45,386 nucleotides of DNA from Methanomicrobiales archaeon (GTDB lineage: Archaea; Halobacteriota; Methanomicrobia; Methanomicrobiales; Methanospirillaceae). The DNA is taken from the NCBI GenBank assembly GCA_013415565.1, contig JAAEET010000007.1:1-45386 (forward strand), given 5' to 3'. Positions 17,561 to 27,692 of the stretch are shown here, in pieces (position 1 is the stretch's first letter; each line of letters starts with the position of its first letter). The position numbers were made by a program, and so were the translations under genes. The notes under the pieces are model-generated. The model was given only the letters and a program-made list of their open reading frames with translations, was not told where the DNA came from and did not search any database.

Positions 17561-19423
17561 TTAAACCTTCTTACCGTTCCGGTTCCCGTTTTCCTGTACC
17601 TGTGCGGCGATCTCCTGTTTGAGCACCTCACTCACCAGTTTGCCGTCAACAGAACCGCGCACTTCGGCCATGACCACTCCCATGAGCGGTCCCAGGGCAC
17701 CAATTCCGCGTTCGGCGATAAAATCGCGCCGGTCTTCGACGATCCTCCTGACAATTTCCCGGAGTTCATCGCGTGACAGAGCCGGGGCGCATTTCCGGAG
17801 TGCTTCAGCGACCGTAGTGCCGGAGGCGACCATGCCGAGGATGGCAGGTATGGCCTCCTTTGCAGCTTCCCCGCCCTCAACCGCTGACAGAACCTCCATG
17901 ATCGCCTCATCCGAAAGATACCGGACATCGGTGCCCGACCGTGAGAGCTCTTTGAGTGTCGAGAGCAGGGTCCTCGCGGCAAGAGAGGGGGAGATCCCGG
18001 CGTCGACCATCTTTTCAAAGAGCCCCACCTGTTCGGATGAAACCAGCTGGGCGGCAAGGGCCGGATCCAGCCGGAGCTCGCGCACAAACCGGTCCCGTTT
18101 TGTGGTCAGGAGTTCCGGGAGCGGCAGGGAGCTGTACCAGTCTGCGGTGATAGTGACCGGAAAAACATCTGTCTCGGGATACATCCGTGCAGCGCCGGGA
18201 AGGGGACGCATGTAGGCGGTACTCCCCTCCTCGAGCATCTTCCTGGTCTCTTCCGGGATGCCCCGGAGTGCCCACCCTGCCCGGATAACCACCTGCTGTG
18301 CCGCACAGCGGGCTTTCTTTTCGTCTGCGGCAACCAGGACGATGCATTCATCCCCGCCGGCCCGGAGCATCGCCCGCAGCTGCCCGACTTCTTCTGCCGT
18401 GATGCCGTAGGCTGGAAGCTCGTCGGTATGGAAGATCCCTCCCACGCCGCATTTCCGGGCGTAATCGGCAAATTCACTGCCAAGCCTCCTCCCCGGCTGG
18501 ATCTCCCTGCCCGCCAGTCCGGCAAAACCCGGAAGCCGGACGGCGAGAACCGAATGGGCTTTCTTCAGGATTGAGGACTTTGTATCCCGGAAGATCCCGG
18601 TGACATCCTCCGGCTCTTCCATCACGGATGCTCCGCGATCTCTCAGCTGGTCCCGGATGGAGAGCAGGTTCTGCTGGCGGAGCACCTCGCGCCTGACCAC
18701 TTCGGCGATGAGGTCGAGTTCCTGCACCCCCTTGATCTCCACGCGGGCGCCATCCCGGATGGAGATATTCACATCCTGCCGGATGGTTCCAAGGCCCCGT
18801 TTGACCCTCCCGGTAGACCTGAGCACCATCCCCAGGTACGCGGCGATCTCCCTGACCTCCTCCGGTGTTTTCATGCAGGGGGAGGTGGTGATCTCCACCA
18901 GCGGTATTCCCAGCCGGTCGAGCGAGAACGTGTCCCCCTCAACCCGCTGCGCCGCCTCTTCCTCGAGACAGATGGTCTCGATGCTCCCCCCGTTCGGGAG
19001 CACCCCGTCCAGCGCCACCAGGGCCGTCCTCTGGAATCCGCTGGTGTTGGATCCGTCGATCACCAGCTTCCGCATGGTATGGACCTGTCCGATCGGGGTC
19101 ATCGACAGGGTCCGGGCGATTGTACAGCAGATCTCAAGGGCTTCCGGGTTGAGCGGCGCCGGAGGTTCCTCATCGTACTCGACCAGGCAGGTGGTAACGT
19201 ACGCATAGTAGCAGAACCTGCGTTCCTGCTTCATCTCTTCTTTTGCCGCCTCGTCGATCTCGCCGAGCTCGCTCTCGGTTGCGCGGAGGAAGCGAAAGAA
19301 CTCTCCGCTCCGTTCATCAAAAGTACGGAGCACGGTTGGACAGTGACAGAAGAGTTTCTCCCGGGTATTCAGCTGCTGGTGGATCTCGATCCCTGCCTTG
19401 AGCCCGAGGCGTTCATAGTCCAT
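17561..19423 (-). CDS. gatE: Glutamyl-tRNA(Gln) amidotransferase subunit E
   Basis: MDYERLGLKAGIEIHQQLNTREKLFCHCP; adjacent to gatD. Confidence 0.95.
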   Translation of the reverse strand: MDYERLGLKAGIEIHQQLNTREKLFCHCPTVLRTFDERSGEFFRFLRATESELGEIDEAAKEEMKQERRFCYYAYVTTCLVEYDEEPPAPLNPEALEICCTIARTLSMTPIGQVHTMRKLVIDGSNTSGFQRTALVALDGVLPNGGSIETICLEEEAAQRVEGDTFSLDRLGIPLVEITTSPCMKTPEEVREIAAYLGMVLRSTGRVKRGLGTIRQDVNISIRDGARVEIKGVQELDLIAEVVRREVLRQQNLLSIRDQLRDRGASVMEEPEDVTGIFRDTKSSILKKAHSVLAVRLPGFAGLAGREIQPGRRLGSEFADYARKCGVGGIFHTDELPAYGITAEEVGQLRAMLRAGGDECIVLVAADEKKARCAAQQVVIRAGWALRGIPEETRKMLEEGSTAYMRPLPGAARMYPETDVFPVTITADWYSSLPLPELLTTKRDRFVRELRLDPALAAQLVSSEQVGLFEKMVDAGISPSLAARTLLSTLKELSRSGTDVRYLSDEAIMEVLSAVEGGEAAKEAIPAILGMVASGTTVAEALRKCAPALSRDELREIVRRIVEDRRDFIAERGIGALGPLMGVVMAEVRGSVDGKLVSEVLKQEIAAQVQENGNRNGKKV

Positions 19424-20651
19424 TGGTCGACCTCCCGGAAAACTCTCCCTTGAGGTCCGACCTCATCAGGGTCTCGGCATGGGCAGGGTCTTTCTCGTTC
19501 CCGAGCACCCACATCATCTTTGCCAGTGCCGTCTCGGGGAGCATATCTTCACCCTCGATGACTCCTGCCCTGAGCAGGTCGCGGCCGGTATCATAGACCC
19601 GGTCACAGACCCGGCCGTGCAGGCATTGGGAGGTCATCACCACCATGGTCCCCTGCTCGATCAGCGTCCGGAGGGGTGGGATCAGGAGGGTGCTCACATG
19701 GCCAAGCCCGGTTCCGGATAGTATTAGTCCGGCATAACCGGAGAAAGTCTCGATGACCGCGGGGGACATTCCGGGATAAAAGGTCAGAATTGCACACCGC
19801 TCCTCAAGGTTCTTTCTCAGGGCGGGTTCGACCGAACCCCGCCGCACGGCGCAGGGTTCGAGGCGGACCGTAAGCGAGGGGTACTCAACGATGCCGATGG
19901 GGAGCCCCCCGATGCTCCGGAACGCATCGCGCCGCGATGTGTGCATCTTCCGGACCCTGGTGCCGCGGTGGATGGCGCAGATGTCATCGTTCGTGCTGGC
20001 ATGCATCACTACCGCGACCTCCCCGAGATCCGCTGCCGCTGCACTGGCGCTGCAGAGAGCATTCATGGTATTGTCGCTGCTCGGCCGGTCTGCCGACCGC
20101 TGGGACCCGACAAAGATGACCGGCACCGGCGTATCGAGCATGAAGCTCAAAGCAGCAGCGCTGTAGGCCATGGTATCGGTTCCGTGCGTGACAATGACGC
20201 CGGCAGCTCCGTCCTCGATCTCTTCGTACACCGCTCCGGCCAGCTCCTGCCAGATGGCAGGGGTCATGTTCTCGGAGAGGATGGTGGTAAGCTTCCGCGC
20301 CCGGTACCGGCCGACCGTCTGGAGGCGCGGTATCGCCCGCATGATATCGGCGGCATCAAACTGGCTGGTCACCGCCCCGGTCCGATAATCGATGCGGCTG
20401 GCAATCGTTCCTCCCGTTGATACGATCGAGAGACGGGGCAGTGTTTCATCCTGCACGACCGTTACTTCCGGCGGCTGTACGGCCTCCGGGCGGGAGATCA
20501 GCGAGAGGGAGGTGACCGGGACGCCGACATTGTACCCGCTCTCCAGTTTCACCACGGCATGGCCGTCCCTGCTGGTGATATACGTCCCCTTCCGGAGAGT
20601 GCGGCCATAGGTGCAGGCTACGATATCACCGGAACTGTATTCACCGCTCAC
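19413..20651 (-). CDS. gatD: Glutamyl-tRNA(Gln) amidotransferase subunit D (asparaginase-like)
   Basis: STGGTIASRIDYRTGAV and THGTDTMAYSAAAL signatures; GatD N-terminal domain. Confidence 0.95.
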   Translation of the reverse strand: MSGEYSSGDIVACTYGRTLRKGTYITSRDGHAVVKLESGYNVGVPVTSLSLISRPEAVQPPEVTVVQDETLPRLSIVSTGGTIASRIDYRTGAVTSQFDAADIMRAIPRLQTVGRYRARKLTTILSENMTPAIWQELAGAVYEEIEDGAAGVIVTHGTDTMAYSAAALSFMLDTPVPVIFVGSQRSADRPSSDNTMNALCSASAAAADLGEVAVVMHASTNDDICAIHRGTRVRKMHTSRRDAFRSIGGLPIGIVEYPSLTVRLEPCAVRRGSVEPALRKNLEERCAILTFYPGMSPAVIETFSGYAGLILSGTGLGHVSTLLIPPLRTLIEQGTMVVMTSQCLHGRVCDRVYDTGRDLLRAGVIEGEDMLPETALAKMMWVLGNEKDPAHAETLMRSDLKGEFSGRSTNGL

Positions 20652-22126
20652 GATGCAATCCTCCGTGCTTCCCGGATAAGTGCCGTGATCGATGCTGAAA
20701 TCTGCTCCTTCCTCTTCTCCAGGAGATCCCGGTCGAGCGCCAGCTGCTTCTTCCGGTCCTCGAGGGCTGCAGCGACCGCGACCTTTGCAGGACCGCCGGT
20801 CGCACGCTTCTCCTGGAGACTTGTATCCACATCGAGCGAGGCTGCGATATCGGGAGCGGAAAGGCCCCGTGAAGAGAGTGATGATCCGGTGATCTCAATG
20901 GCAGCTTCATCGAGGTTTGCGAGGATGAGGTCGCCTTTCTGGACTGCACGGCCGACAATGCTGTGTGCGGTTCTGAACGGGAAGCCGAACCGCCGGACCA
21001 GCATATCGGCAAGGTCGGTAGCCGTGGCATTGCCGCGTCCGGCTTCCTCCCGCATTCTCCCGGTATCAAAACTCGCGGAAGCCAGCATATCGGCGAGCAG
21101 GCCGGTGGTATGCTTGGCATCCTGCACGCCCCGGATGAGGCTCGGGGTCAGTTCCTGCAGATCCCGGTTGTAGCTCATCGGGAGTGCCTTGACGATGGCA
21201 GCCGAGGTCATGAATGCCCCGAGGACCGATCCGGTCTTGGCCCGCATGATCTCTGCGCTGTCGGGATTCTTTTTCTGGGGCATGATCGAACTCGTGGAGC
21301 AGAATGCATCGTCGAGGCTGACGAACCGGATAAAGGCCGAGCTCCAGAGGATGAGATCCTCGCAGAGCCTGCTCACCGTGACCATGAGAAGACTCAGGTC
21401 TGCCAGCACCTCCAGGGCAAAGTCACGTGAGGCCACGGCATCCATGGTGTTCCCGATGACTCCGTCAAAACCGAGCAGGTCCGCGGTATATTCACGGTTG
21501 ACGGGAAAGCCGGTTGAAGCAAAGGCTGCAGCACCGAGCGGAGACCGGTTCACTCTCGGGAATGCTTCCATCAGACGTTCGAAATCACGCGAGAATGCCT
21601 GCTCGTAGGAGAGGAGGTAGTGGGCGAGCGTTGTTGGCTGGGCATGCTGGAAGTGGGTGAACCCGGGCATGACCGTGCCCTGGTGGTCCGCCGCAAGCGA
21701 GAGGAGGACTCCGCGCAGCCTGCAGAGGATCGAGAGCTGACGGAGGATATCCTCACGGATGCGTATCCGCAGGCATGCGGCAACCTCGTCGTTCCGGGAT
21801 CTCCCGGAATGCAGCCTTCCGCCGGTCTCTTCCCCGCTGCCCTCGATGAGAAACGATTCGATCCCGGCATGGATATCCTCGAACTGCTCCCCGAAGACCG
21901 ACTCGGGGATGCCATCGTCATAGAGCCTGAGAAGTGTGGAGAGCAGATCCTTTGTTGTCCCGGGTTCGATGATCCGCTGTTTGTGCAGCATCATGACATG
22001 TGCAATATCGACCAGAACATCCGCGTCGGCCAGGTGCCGGTCTGCTTCCATCGAGGAGAGAAAGTGCATCATCTCGCCGGACCGCTCGCCCGTCAGACGG
22101 CCCCGCCGCACCACATCATTGCGCAT
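20648..22126 (-). CDS. argH: Argininosuccinate lyase
   Basis: SSIMPQKKNPDSAEIMRAK signature; start MRNDVVRRGRLTGERSG at 22126 (the longer ORF is out-of-frame extension). Confidence 0.95.
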   Translation of the reverse strand: MRNDVVRRGRLTGERSGEMMHFLSSMEADRHLADADVLVDIAHVMMLHKQRIIEPGTTKDLLSTLLRLYDDGIPESVFGEQFEDIHAGIESFLIEGSGEETGGRLHSGRSRNDEVAACLRIRIREDILRQLSILCRLRGVLLSLAADHQGTVMPGFTHFQHAQPTTLAHYLLSYEQAFSRDFERLMEAFPRVNRSPLGAAAFASTGFPVNREYTADLLGFDGVIGNTMDAVASRDFALEVLADLSLLMVTVSRLCEDLILWSSAFIRFVSLDDAFCSTSSIMPQKKNPDSAEIMRAKTGSVLGAFMTSAAIVKALPMSYNRDLQELTPSLIRGVQDAKHTTGLLADMLASASFDTGRMREEAGRGNATATDLADMLVRRFGFPFRTAHSIVGRAVQKGDLILANLDEAAIEITGSSLSSRGLSAPDIAASLDVDTSLQEKRATGGPAKVAVAAALEDRKKQLALDRDLLEKRKEQISASITALIREARRIAS

Positions 22127-22169
22127 CGGTGAAACAACCTCTGATCCTATTGAAGGACGGGAAAAATGA

Positions 22170-22703
22170 TTAAAGCCATGCCTTCCGGGCGGCAAGCTCG
22201 ATGGCACGCTGCACCGATCCCCGGGGTACGATGGTGGCAACCGGGATATGGACCAGCTGCTCGATGATGCTGGAGACGATGGGTGCACAGACAATCGCGG
22301 TCGCCCCCTCGCGTTCGGCGCGGACCGCGGCGACGATGGCATCTTCCATGGTATAGACGGGATATTCCCTGACCCGGATCCGCTTGCCGTCCACCTCGGC
22401 ATGCCGCTCCTGGACGGTATCGAGCACCGGCCGGGCTGCGATGAGGCCGATGAATTCCCCTTCCCCGCTCCCTTCAAAGAGACGCAGGGCATGGACGATC
22501 GAACGGAGCGTTGAGAGATTCGGCGACCGCTGTCCATGGAGGATTTTATAGAGCGAACTCTGTGCGATACCGCTCTTCTCGGAAAGCTCACGGACACTGA
22601 TCCTGAGGTCGCTCTTCATGATCTGGTGGAGTGCCCGGACAAACTCCTGGTCAGACACCAGGGCTGCGCGCATGAGCCGGTCGATAGGGTCACTGAGTAC
22701 CAT
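22170..22703 (-). CDS. HTH (XRE-like) transcriptional regulator, COG1709-like
   Basis: RISVRELSEKSGIAQSSLYKILHGQRSPNLSTLRSIVHAL helix-turn-helix; start MVLSDPIDRL. Confidence 0.8.
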   Translation of the reverse strand: MVLSDPIDRLMRAALVSDQEFVRALHQIMKSDLRISVRELSEKSGIAQSSLYKILHGQRSPNLSTLRSIVHALRLFEGSGEGEFIGLIAARPVLDTVQERHAEVDGKRIRVREYPVYTMEDAIVAAVRAEREGATAIVCAPIVSSIIEQLVHIPVATIVPRGSVQRAIELAARKAWL

Positions 22704-22810
22704 AAATAGATACAGAAAGGATAATCTGATGCGGATATATATTACTTCTGTCCACAATACCTAGCATTATGAGAAGAAAAATGGACGTATAACTATAATA
22801 AATAGTTTTA

Positions 22811-22848
22811 TTGTATAATAAATTGTATAAATCATTACAATTGTATAA
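22811..22848. repeat. Three TTGTATAA direct repeats (22811, 22823, 22841) in the divergent intergenic region
   Basis: Read directly; third overlaps palindrome TACAATTGTA (22836-22845). Confidence 0.6.
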
Positions 22849-22870
22849 TTCTTTTGACTCAATAATAGAA

Positions 22871-22894
22871 TTTATAGGTTTTGAGCAAAACCTA
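22871..22894 (+). promoter_or_regulatory. TATA box (TTTATA) overlapping perfect inverted repeat TAGGTTTTG-AG-CAAAACCTA, about 7 bp before the ABC SBP start
   Basis: 9-bp perfect arms, 2-bp spacer (22875-22894); TATA about 27 bp before ATG suggests leaderless transcription. Confidence 0.65.
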
Positions 22895-22900
22895 GTACCT

Positions 22901-23887
22901 ATGAAACATCCTCTCTGGGTTGTGCTTGCCGCAACCGTGGTTCTGGCTCTTTTATTAGCCGGCTGCACCAGCCAGCCGGGCGGCGAACCTGCCAAAATCC
23001 GGATTGGGTACCAGCCGAGTACCCATCAGGTAGCCCATATGATTGCCATGGAAAAAGGATGGTGGCAGCAGGATCTGGCTCCCTACGGAGTAAAAAACGT
23101 CACTGATTACGTTTTCCCCACGGGAGCCCCCGAGATGCAGGCCATGCTCGCCGGCGATCTTGATGTTGCGTACGTTGGGGCGGCGCCCGTTCTTTCGGCG
23201 GTGAGCACAGGTCTCGATGCCAAGATCGTTGCCGGTGTCAATACGCAGGGATCGGATTTGGTTCTCCGGACCGGGCTTGAGTACACCGGACCTGAATCAT
23301 TAAAAGGGCTTAAAATCGCTACGTTCCAGGCAGGAACTATCCAGGATACTGTTCTGCGTGACTGGTTGAAAGCCAATAATGTCGATCCGGACAATGATGT
23401 CGATATCATCGGGATGGGACCGGGCGATGCGGTAACGGCAATTACTGCCGGCAAAGTGGACGCCGTGTTCCTGCCGCACCCCTCGCCCGCGGTTATTGAA
23501 GCCAGCGGGAGTGGGAAAACCATAGTAAAATCTGGCGAGATGTATCCCGGTCATACCTGCTGCGTCCTTGTGGCAAGTGGCAGCCTGATCCGGGAACACC
23601 CGGAGATCGTGGAGCAGATTATCAGGACGCATATCAAGGCAACCGAATTCGCCGTGGAGAATCCCGATGAGGCTGCAGCAATCTACGCAGCAAAGACCGG
23701 TGCTGATGTGGAAGTCGTCAGGGAATCATTAAGAACCTGGGACGGCGAGTTTGTTACCGATCCGGCAGCCATTGTCGACCCGGTCATGGATTATGCAAAA
23801 ATCCAGTACGAGTTGGGCTATATCAAACAACCCCTGACACAGGATCAACTCTTCGATCTGACGCTGTATCAGAAGGCGACGAGTTGA
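22901..23887 (+). CDS. ABC transporter substrate-binding lipoprotein (nitrate/sulfonate/taurine-like)
   Basis: Lipobox LLAGC; IRIGYQPSTHQVAHMIAMEKGWW; followed by permease and ATPase. Confidence 0.9.
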   Translation: MKHPLWVVLAATVVLALLLAGCTSQPGGEPAKIRIGYQPSTHQVAHMIAMEKGWWQQDLAPYGVKNVTDYVFPTGAPEMQAMLAGDLDVAYVGAAPVLSAVSTGLDAKIVAGVNTQGSDLVLRTGLEYTGPESLKGLKIATFQAGTIQDTVLRDWLKANNVDPDNDVDIIGMGPGDAVTAITAGKVDAVFLPHPSPAVIEASGSGKTIVKSGEMYPGHTCCVLVASGSLIREHPEIVEQIIRTHIKATEFAVENPDEAAAIYAAKTGADVEVVRESLRTWDGEFVTDPAAIVDPVMDYAKIQYELGYIKQPLTQDQLFDLTLYQKATS

Positions 23888-24019
23888 ATCTTCTCCGGTT
23901 CTTTTTTTACCGACTGGACTGGATAATGATGAGGGTTCATGAACGAAACGATAGCCAGGTCGTATGAAACACCCTGAAGATACTATCAGCGCGAATGAGC
24001 GCTCCGGGGCTGCATTTCT

Positions 24020-24805
24020 TTGAAGCTTTTTGGTAAAAAGATCTCCGACAGGTGGCTTGGTGTACTCGCCATTCTCCTCTCCCTGCTCCTCTGGCAGGCT
24101 CTCGCATCGCTGGTCGTAAAAAATCCGTTTATTCTTCCTTCCCCCATCGACGTCGCCACCGCGTTCCTCGCCCTTATCGGGTCTGGCACCATCCTGAAGG
24201 ATATCTGGGTAAGTCTGATCCATTTCGGCATCGGTCTTGGCACAGCACTGCTCATCGGTATTCCCATAGGGATAGCAATGGGCTGGTTCCGGGGAATCGA
24301 TTCTTTTCTCGACCCCGTTATCGAGATTATACGTCCGATACCCCCTCTCGCCTGGATACCCTTTGCAATCGTATGGTTCGGACTGACGAATGCATCGGCA
24401 GGGTTCGTCATCTTTATCGGTGCGGTATTCCCGATCCTTATAAACACGTATTCGGGATTCCGGGGTATACCACGGATTTTTGTCGAGGCAGGAAAAATGC
24501 TCGGCTGTACCAGTAACGGGGCACTTATCCGGTATATTGCTTTTCCGTCGGCACTCCCCCAGATCGCTGCCGGAATACGGATTGCTTCCGGTGTTGGATG
24601 GATGTGTCTGGTTGCTGCAGAACTGTTCGGAGTCTCCAAGTACGGGCTCGGCCAGAAGCTGTGGTTCTTCTATAACCTACACCAGATGGACAGTGTTGTC
24701 GTCTATATGCTTCTCCTGGGAATGATCGGTCTTTTCTTTGACTGGCTTTTCCGGTACTACATAGACCGCCATTTCCTCAGATGGCGGAGTGGCGAGGTGG
24801 CATGA
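24020..24805 (+). CDS. ABC transporter permease (SsuC/TauC-like), TTG start
   Basis: BPD-transporter motifs (SLIHFGIGLGTALLIGIPIGIAMG...EAGKMLGCTSNGALIRYIAFPSALPQIAAGIRIASGVGWM). Confidence 0.9.
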   Translation: MKLFGKKISDRWLGVLAILLSLLLWQALASLVVKNPFILPSPIDVATAFLALIGSGTILKDIWVSLIHFGIGLGTALLIGIPIGIAMGWFRGIDSFLDPVIEIIRPIPPLAWIPFAIVWFGLTNASAGFVIFIGAVFPILINTYSGFRGIPRIFVEAGKMLGCTSNGALIRYIAFPSALPQIAAGIRIASGVGWMCLVAAELFGVSKYGLGQKLWFFYNLHQMDSVVVYMLLLGMIGLFFDWLFRYYIDRHFLRWRSGEVA

Positions 24806-24806
24806 T

Positions 24807-25571
24807 ATGGGAGACCTTGTAATAAGAAACCTGACCAGGAGTTTTGTCCGCGATGACGGAGAACTTCTGACGGCAGTTGAAAATATTAATCTTACCATTC
24901 GCCAGGAAGAGTTTATCTGCGTCCTGGGGCCATCGGGTTGCGGAAAAACAACGTTTCTGCGCATGGTCGCGGGCCTCGATCAGGCGACTTCGGGAGAGAT
25001 CATCCTTGACGGAGAGGAGATCCGGGGTCCGAATCCGAAGATCGGGATCGTGTTCCAGGAATATTCGCTCTTTCCATGGCGGAATGTGATAGATAATGTC
25101 GCCTTCGGGCTCGAAATGCAGGGAATCGAGCGGGAAGAGCGGTACCGTATTGCAGATCAGTACCTCGATCTCGTCGGGTTATCCCAGTTCAGGGCAAGCT
25201 ACCCCTCGGAGTTGTCAGGGGGGATGAAACAGAGGGTAGCGGTCGCACGGGCCCTGGCCCTTGACCCGGTCGTCCTCCTGATGGACGAACCGTTCGGTGC
25301 TCTCGATGCCCAGACCCGGAATCTGCTCCAGAAAGAGCTGCTCGAGATCTGGGAGAAAACAAAAAAGACAATCATATTCGTTACCCACAGCGTCGACGAA
25401 GCTGTGTTCCTCGGTGACCGGCTGATCGTTCTGACATCCCGGCCGGGCAGTATCTGTGAGATTGTCACCATCGACCTCGACCGCCCCCGCAATCGAACAA
25501 GCATCGAATTTGCAAAGGTCCGGCGCCAGGTTCTCGATCTCATCGCCCAGCCGAAGTGCTCCCTTCAATAA
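24807..25571 (+). CDS. ABC transporter ATP-binding protein (SsuB/TauB-like)
   Basis: Walker A GPSGCGKTT, signature ELSGGMKQRVAVARAL, Walker B VVLLMDEPFGALD. Confidence 0.95.
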   Translation: MGDLVIRNLTRSFVRDDGELLTAVENINLTIRQEEFICVLGPSGCGKTTFLRMVAGLDQATSGEIILDGEEIRGPNPKIGIVFQEYSLFPWRNVIDNVAFGLEMQGIEREERYRIADQYLDLVGLSQFRASYPSELSGGMKQRVAVARALALDPVVLLMDEPFGALDAQTRNLLQKELLEIWEKTKKTIIFVTHSVDEAVFLGDRLIVLTSRPGSICEIVTIDLDRPRNRTSIEFAKVRRQVLDLIAQPKCSLQ

Positions 25572-25645
25572 AATTTAATAGATACCATCTCCATTTTATA
25601 AAAGCAGTCGTGACTTGCTCCAGGGCTCCAGGGGATTTCCCGGGG

Positions 25646-25670
25646 TCTCGAGCCGGGTCCGTTTTCGAGA
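25646..25670 (+). other. Leader hairpin TCTCGA-13nt-TCGAGA upstream of rpl10e
   Basis: Perfect 6-bp stem, ends 10 nt before the ATG at 25681. Confidence 0.35.
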
Positions 25671-25680
25671 GTGAGATACC

Positions 25681-26223
25681 ATGGTACGAAAACCAGGCAA
25701 AATGTATAGGAATGTTTCAAAGCGGGCCTATACAAGACGGGAATATATGGGCGGTATCCCGGGGAGCAAGATCGTCCAGTTTGACATGGGAAACCTTTCT
25801 CAGGAATTCCCCGTTGAGGTGAACCTTATTGTCGAAGAGACCTGCCAGATACGCCATACGGCACTGGAAGCAGCCCGTATCAGCATCAACCGGAAGCTGC
25901 TGAAGGAGATCGGCAGGATGAACTTCCACCTGAAGCTCCGTGTCTTCCCCCACCACGTCCTCCGGGAGAACAAGCAGGCAACCGGTGCGGGTGCGGACCG
26001 TGTGTCCGAGGGGATGCGGCTCGCTTTCGGCAAAGCCGTCGGAACAGCGGCACGGGTCGGGAGCGACCAGATCATCTTCACGACCTATACCACCTCCCAG
26101 TACGTGGACAAGGCAAAAACGGCCATGAAGGCCGGTGGCCATAAACTCCCCTCCCCCTCCTATATCACCATCGTGGAGAAGGCAGTCGCACCGGCTCCCG
26201 TTACCGAGCCTTCACCGAATTAA
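25681..26223 (+). CDS. rpl10e: 50S ribosomal protein L16/L10e
   Basis: [38 protein letters not shown], archaeal L10e. Confidence 0.95.
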   Translation: MVRKPGKMYRNVSKRAYTRREYMGGIPGSKIVQFDMGNLSQEFPVEVNLIVEETCQIRHTALEAARISINRKLLKEIGRMNFHLKLRVFPHHVLRENKQATGAGADRVSEGMRLAFGKAVGTAARVGSDQIIFTTYTTSQYVDKAKTAMKAGGHKLPSPSYITIVEKAVAPAPVTEPSPN

Positions 26224-26256
26224 CCCCCGATCTTTTTTTCCGGCGGACAACCCCGG

Positions 26257-27132
26257 ATGGAAATAATTATAGAGTTCATTTCCTCACTCCTAATGATGCT
26301 TCTACCGTCAGGAGAGAGATTATTCACCGCGGTATCCGAAGCCACCTGCCAGGCATTCCGGGACGCAGAGGTCCGGCTCCCTCCCGATGTCGTGGCTGCC
26401 ATCAGGCATGCCGCCGAAAACGAGACCAGTCCGATCGCCCGGGAGGAACTCGGGCGGATCCTCGAGAATATCTCCCTTGCCGGTCGCCTGGGAGTGCCGA
26501 TCTGCCAGGATACGGGTGTACCCGTCGTCTACCTCACCGTTCCTCCGACCGTCCCGCTCACCGCAGCCCTCATGGATGCGGTCGCCGACGGTGTCAGGAA
26601 GGCGACCCGCGAGATCCCGCTCCGACCCAATGTCGTTTCCCCGCTGGACCGGAGGAATTCGGGAGACAATACCGGACCGGGTATGCCCGCGATACATATC
26701 CGAGCCGGAGAACGGCTGGAGATCACCGTTCTTCCCAAGGGTGCAGGGGCGGAGAACATGTCGCGCCTCGCCATGTTCCTGCCAACCGAACATGACCGGA
26801 TTCCCCGTTTCGTTGCAGAAACCATGCTGGTTGCCGGCGGCAGGCCCTGCCCTCCGGTCGTGCTCGGCGTCGGTATCGGGGGAACATTCGACGGCGTGGC
26901 CGCCCTGGCAAAGGAGGCACTCCTTGAACCCGTCGATCACATGGATCCGTTCGAACAGGATCTCTGCGATGCGGTGAACGCCCTCGGCATCGGCCCGATG
27001 GGGCTCGGCGGGAAGACCACCGCCCTTGCGGTGAAGGTAAAGACGGCCTCATGCCATACCGCCTCGCTACCGGTGGCCGTGAATGTCCAGTGCTGGGCGG
27101 CCCGGAGGGCGACACGGGAGGTTGTCTGGTGA
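26257..27132 (+). CDS. Class I fumarate hydratase, alpha subunit
   Basis: CQDTGVPVVYLTVPP and GIGIGGTFDGVAALAKEALL; paired with beta subunit (start may be internal). Confidence 0.9.
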   Translation: MEIIIEFISSLLMMLLPSGERLFTAVSEATCQAFRDAEVRLPPDVVAAIRHAAENETSPIAREELGRILENISLAGRLGVPICQDTGVPVVYLTVPPTVPLTAALMDAVADGVRKATREIPLRPNVVSPLDRRNSGDNTGPGMPAIHIRAGERLEITVLPKGAGAENMSRLAMFLPTEHDRIPRFVAETMLVAGGRPCPPVVLGVGIGGTFDGVAALAKEALLEPVDHMDPFEQDLCDAVNALGIGPMGLGGKTTALAVKVKTASCHTASLPVAVNVQCWAARRATREVVW

Positions 27133-27677
27133 CCCCGGTTCACCTGGCGACCCCGCTCTCCCGGGAGGTACTCGATCTCCGTGCAGGAGACCAGGTGACC
27201 CTCTCGGGCACCATCTATACCGCCAGGGATGAGGCCCACCTGCGGATGATGCGGGACGGCATTCCCTTTGATCCCGAAGGTGCCGCGGTATACCACTGCG
27301 GACCGGTGATCAGCGGGTCCCGCATTCTCGCTGCAGGACCGACGACCTCTGCCCGGCTGAACCGCCTGACCGGATTTCTCCTCGATGCCGGGGTCCGTGC
27401 CCTGATCGGGAAAGGGGGGATGGGAAGCGGGGTTGTCGACCAGCTGAAAGGACGGGGTGTGTACCTTGCCCTGACCGGCGGATGTGCCGTGCTCGCCGCA
27501 TCCCGGATGACGCTCCGCGGGGTCTACTATGAAGACCTCGGGATGGCCGAGGCGATCTGGATCATCGAGGCAGATCACCTGCCCCTCGTGGTGGGAATCG
27601 ATTCCCGGGGAGGGGATCTCTTCGGAGCCGTGGAACGGGAAGCAAAATTACAATTCGACAGACGATTCACCATATAG
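27129..27677 (+). CDS. Class I fumarate hydratase, beta subunit (GTG start)
   Basis: VTLSGTIYTARDEAHLRM, YHCGPVISG, IGKGGMG motifs. Confidence 0.9.
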   Translation: MTPVHLATPLSREVLDLRAGDQVTLSGTIYTARDEAHLRMMRDGIPFDPEGAAVYHCGPVISGSRILAAGPTTSARLNRLTGFLLDAGVRALIGKGGMGSGVVDQLKGRGVYLALTGGCAVLAASRMTLRGVYYEDLGMAEAIWIIEADHLPLVVGIDSRGGDLFGAVEREAKLQFDRRFTI

Positions 27678-27692
27678 GTACAGGACCATCCC

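Noticed and set aside
22127-22597. N-terminal ~157-aa extension of the argH ORF
   Set aside because: Ser/Arg-rich out-of-frame shadow of the HTH regulator; ArgH homology starts at MRNDVVRRGRL (22126).
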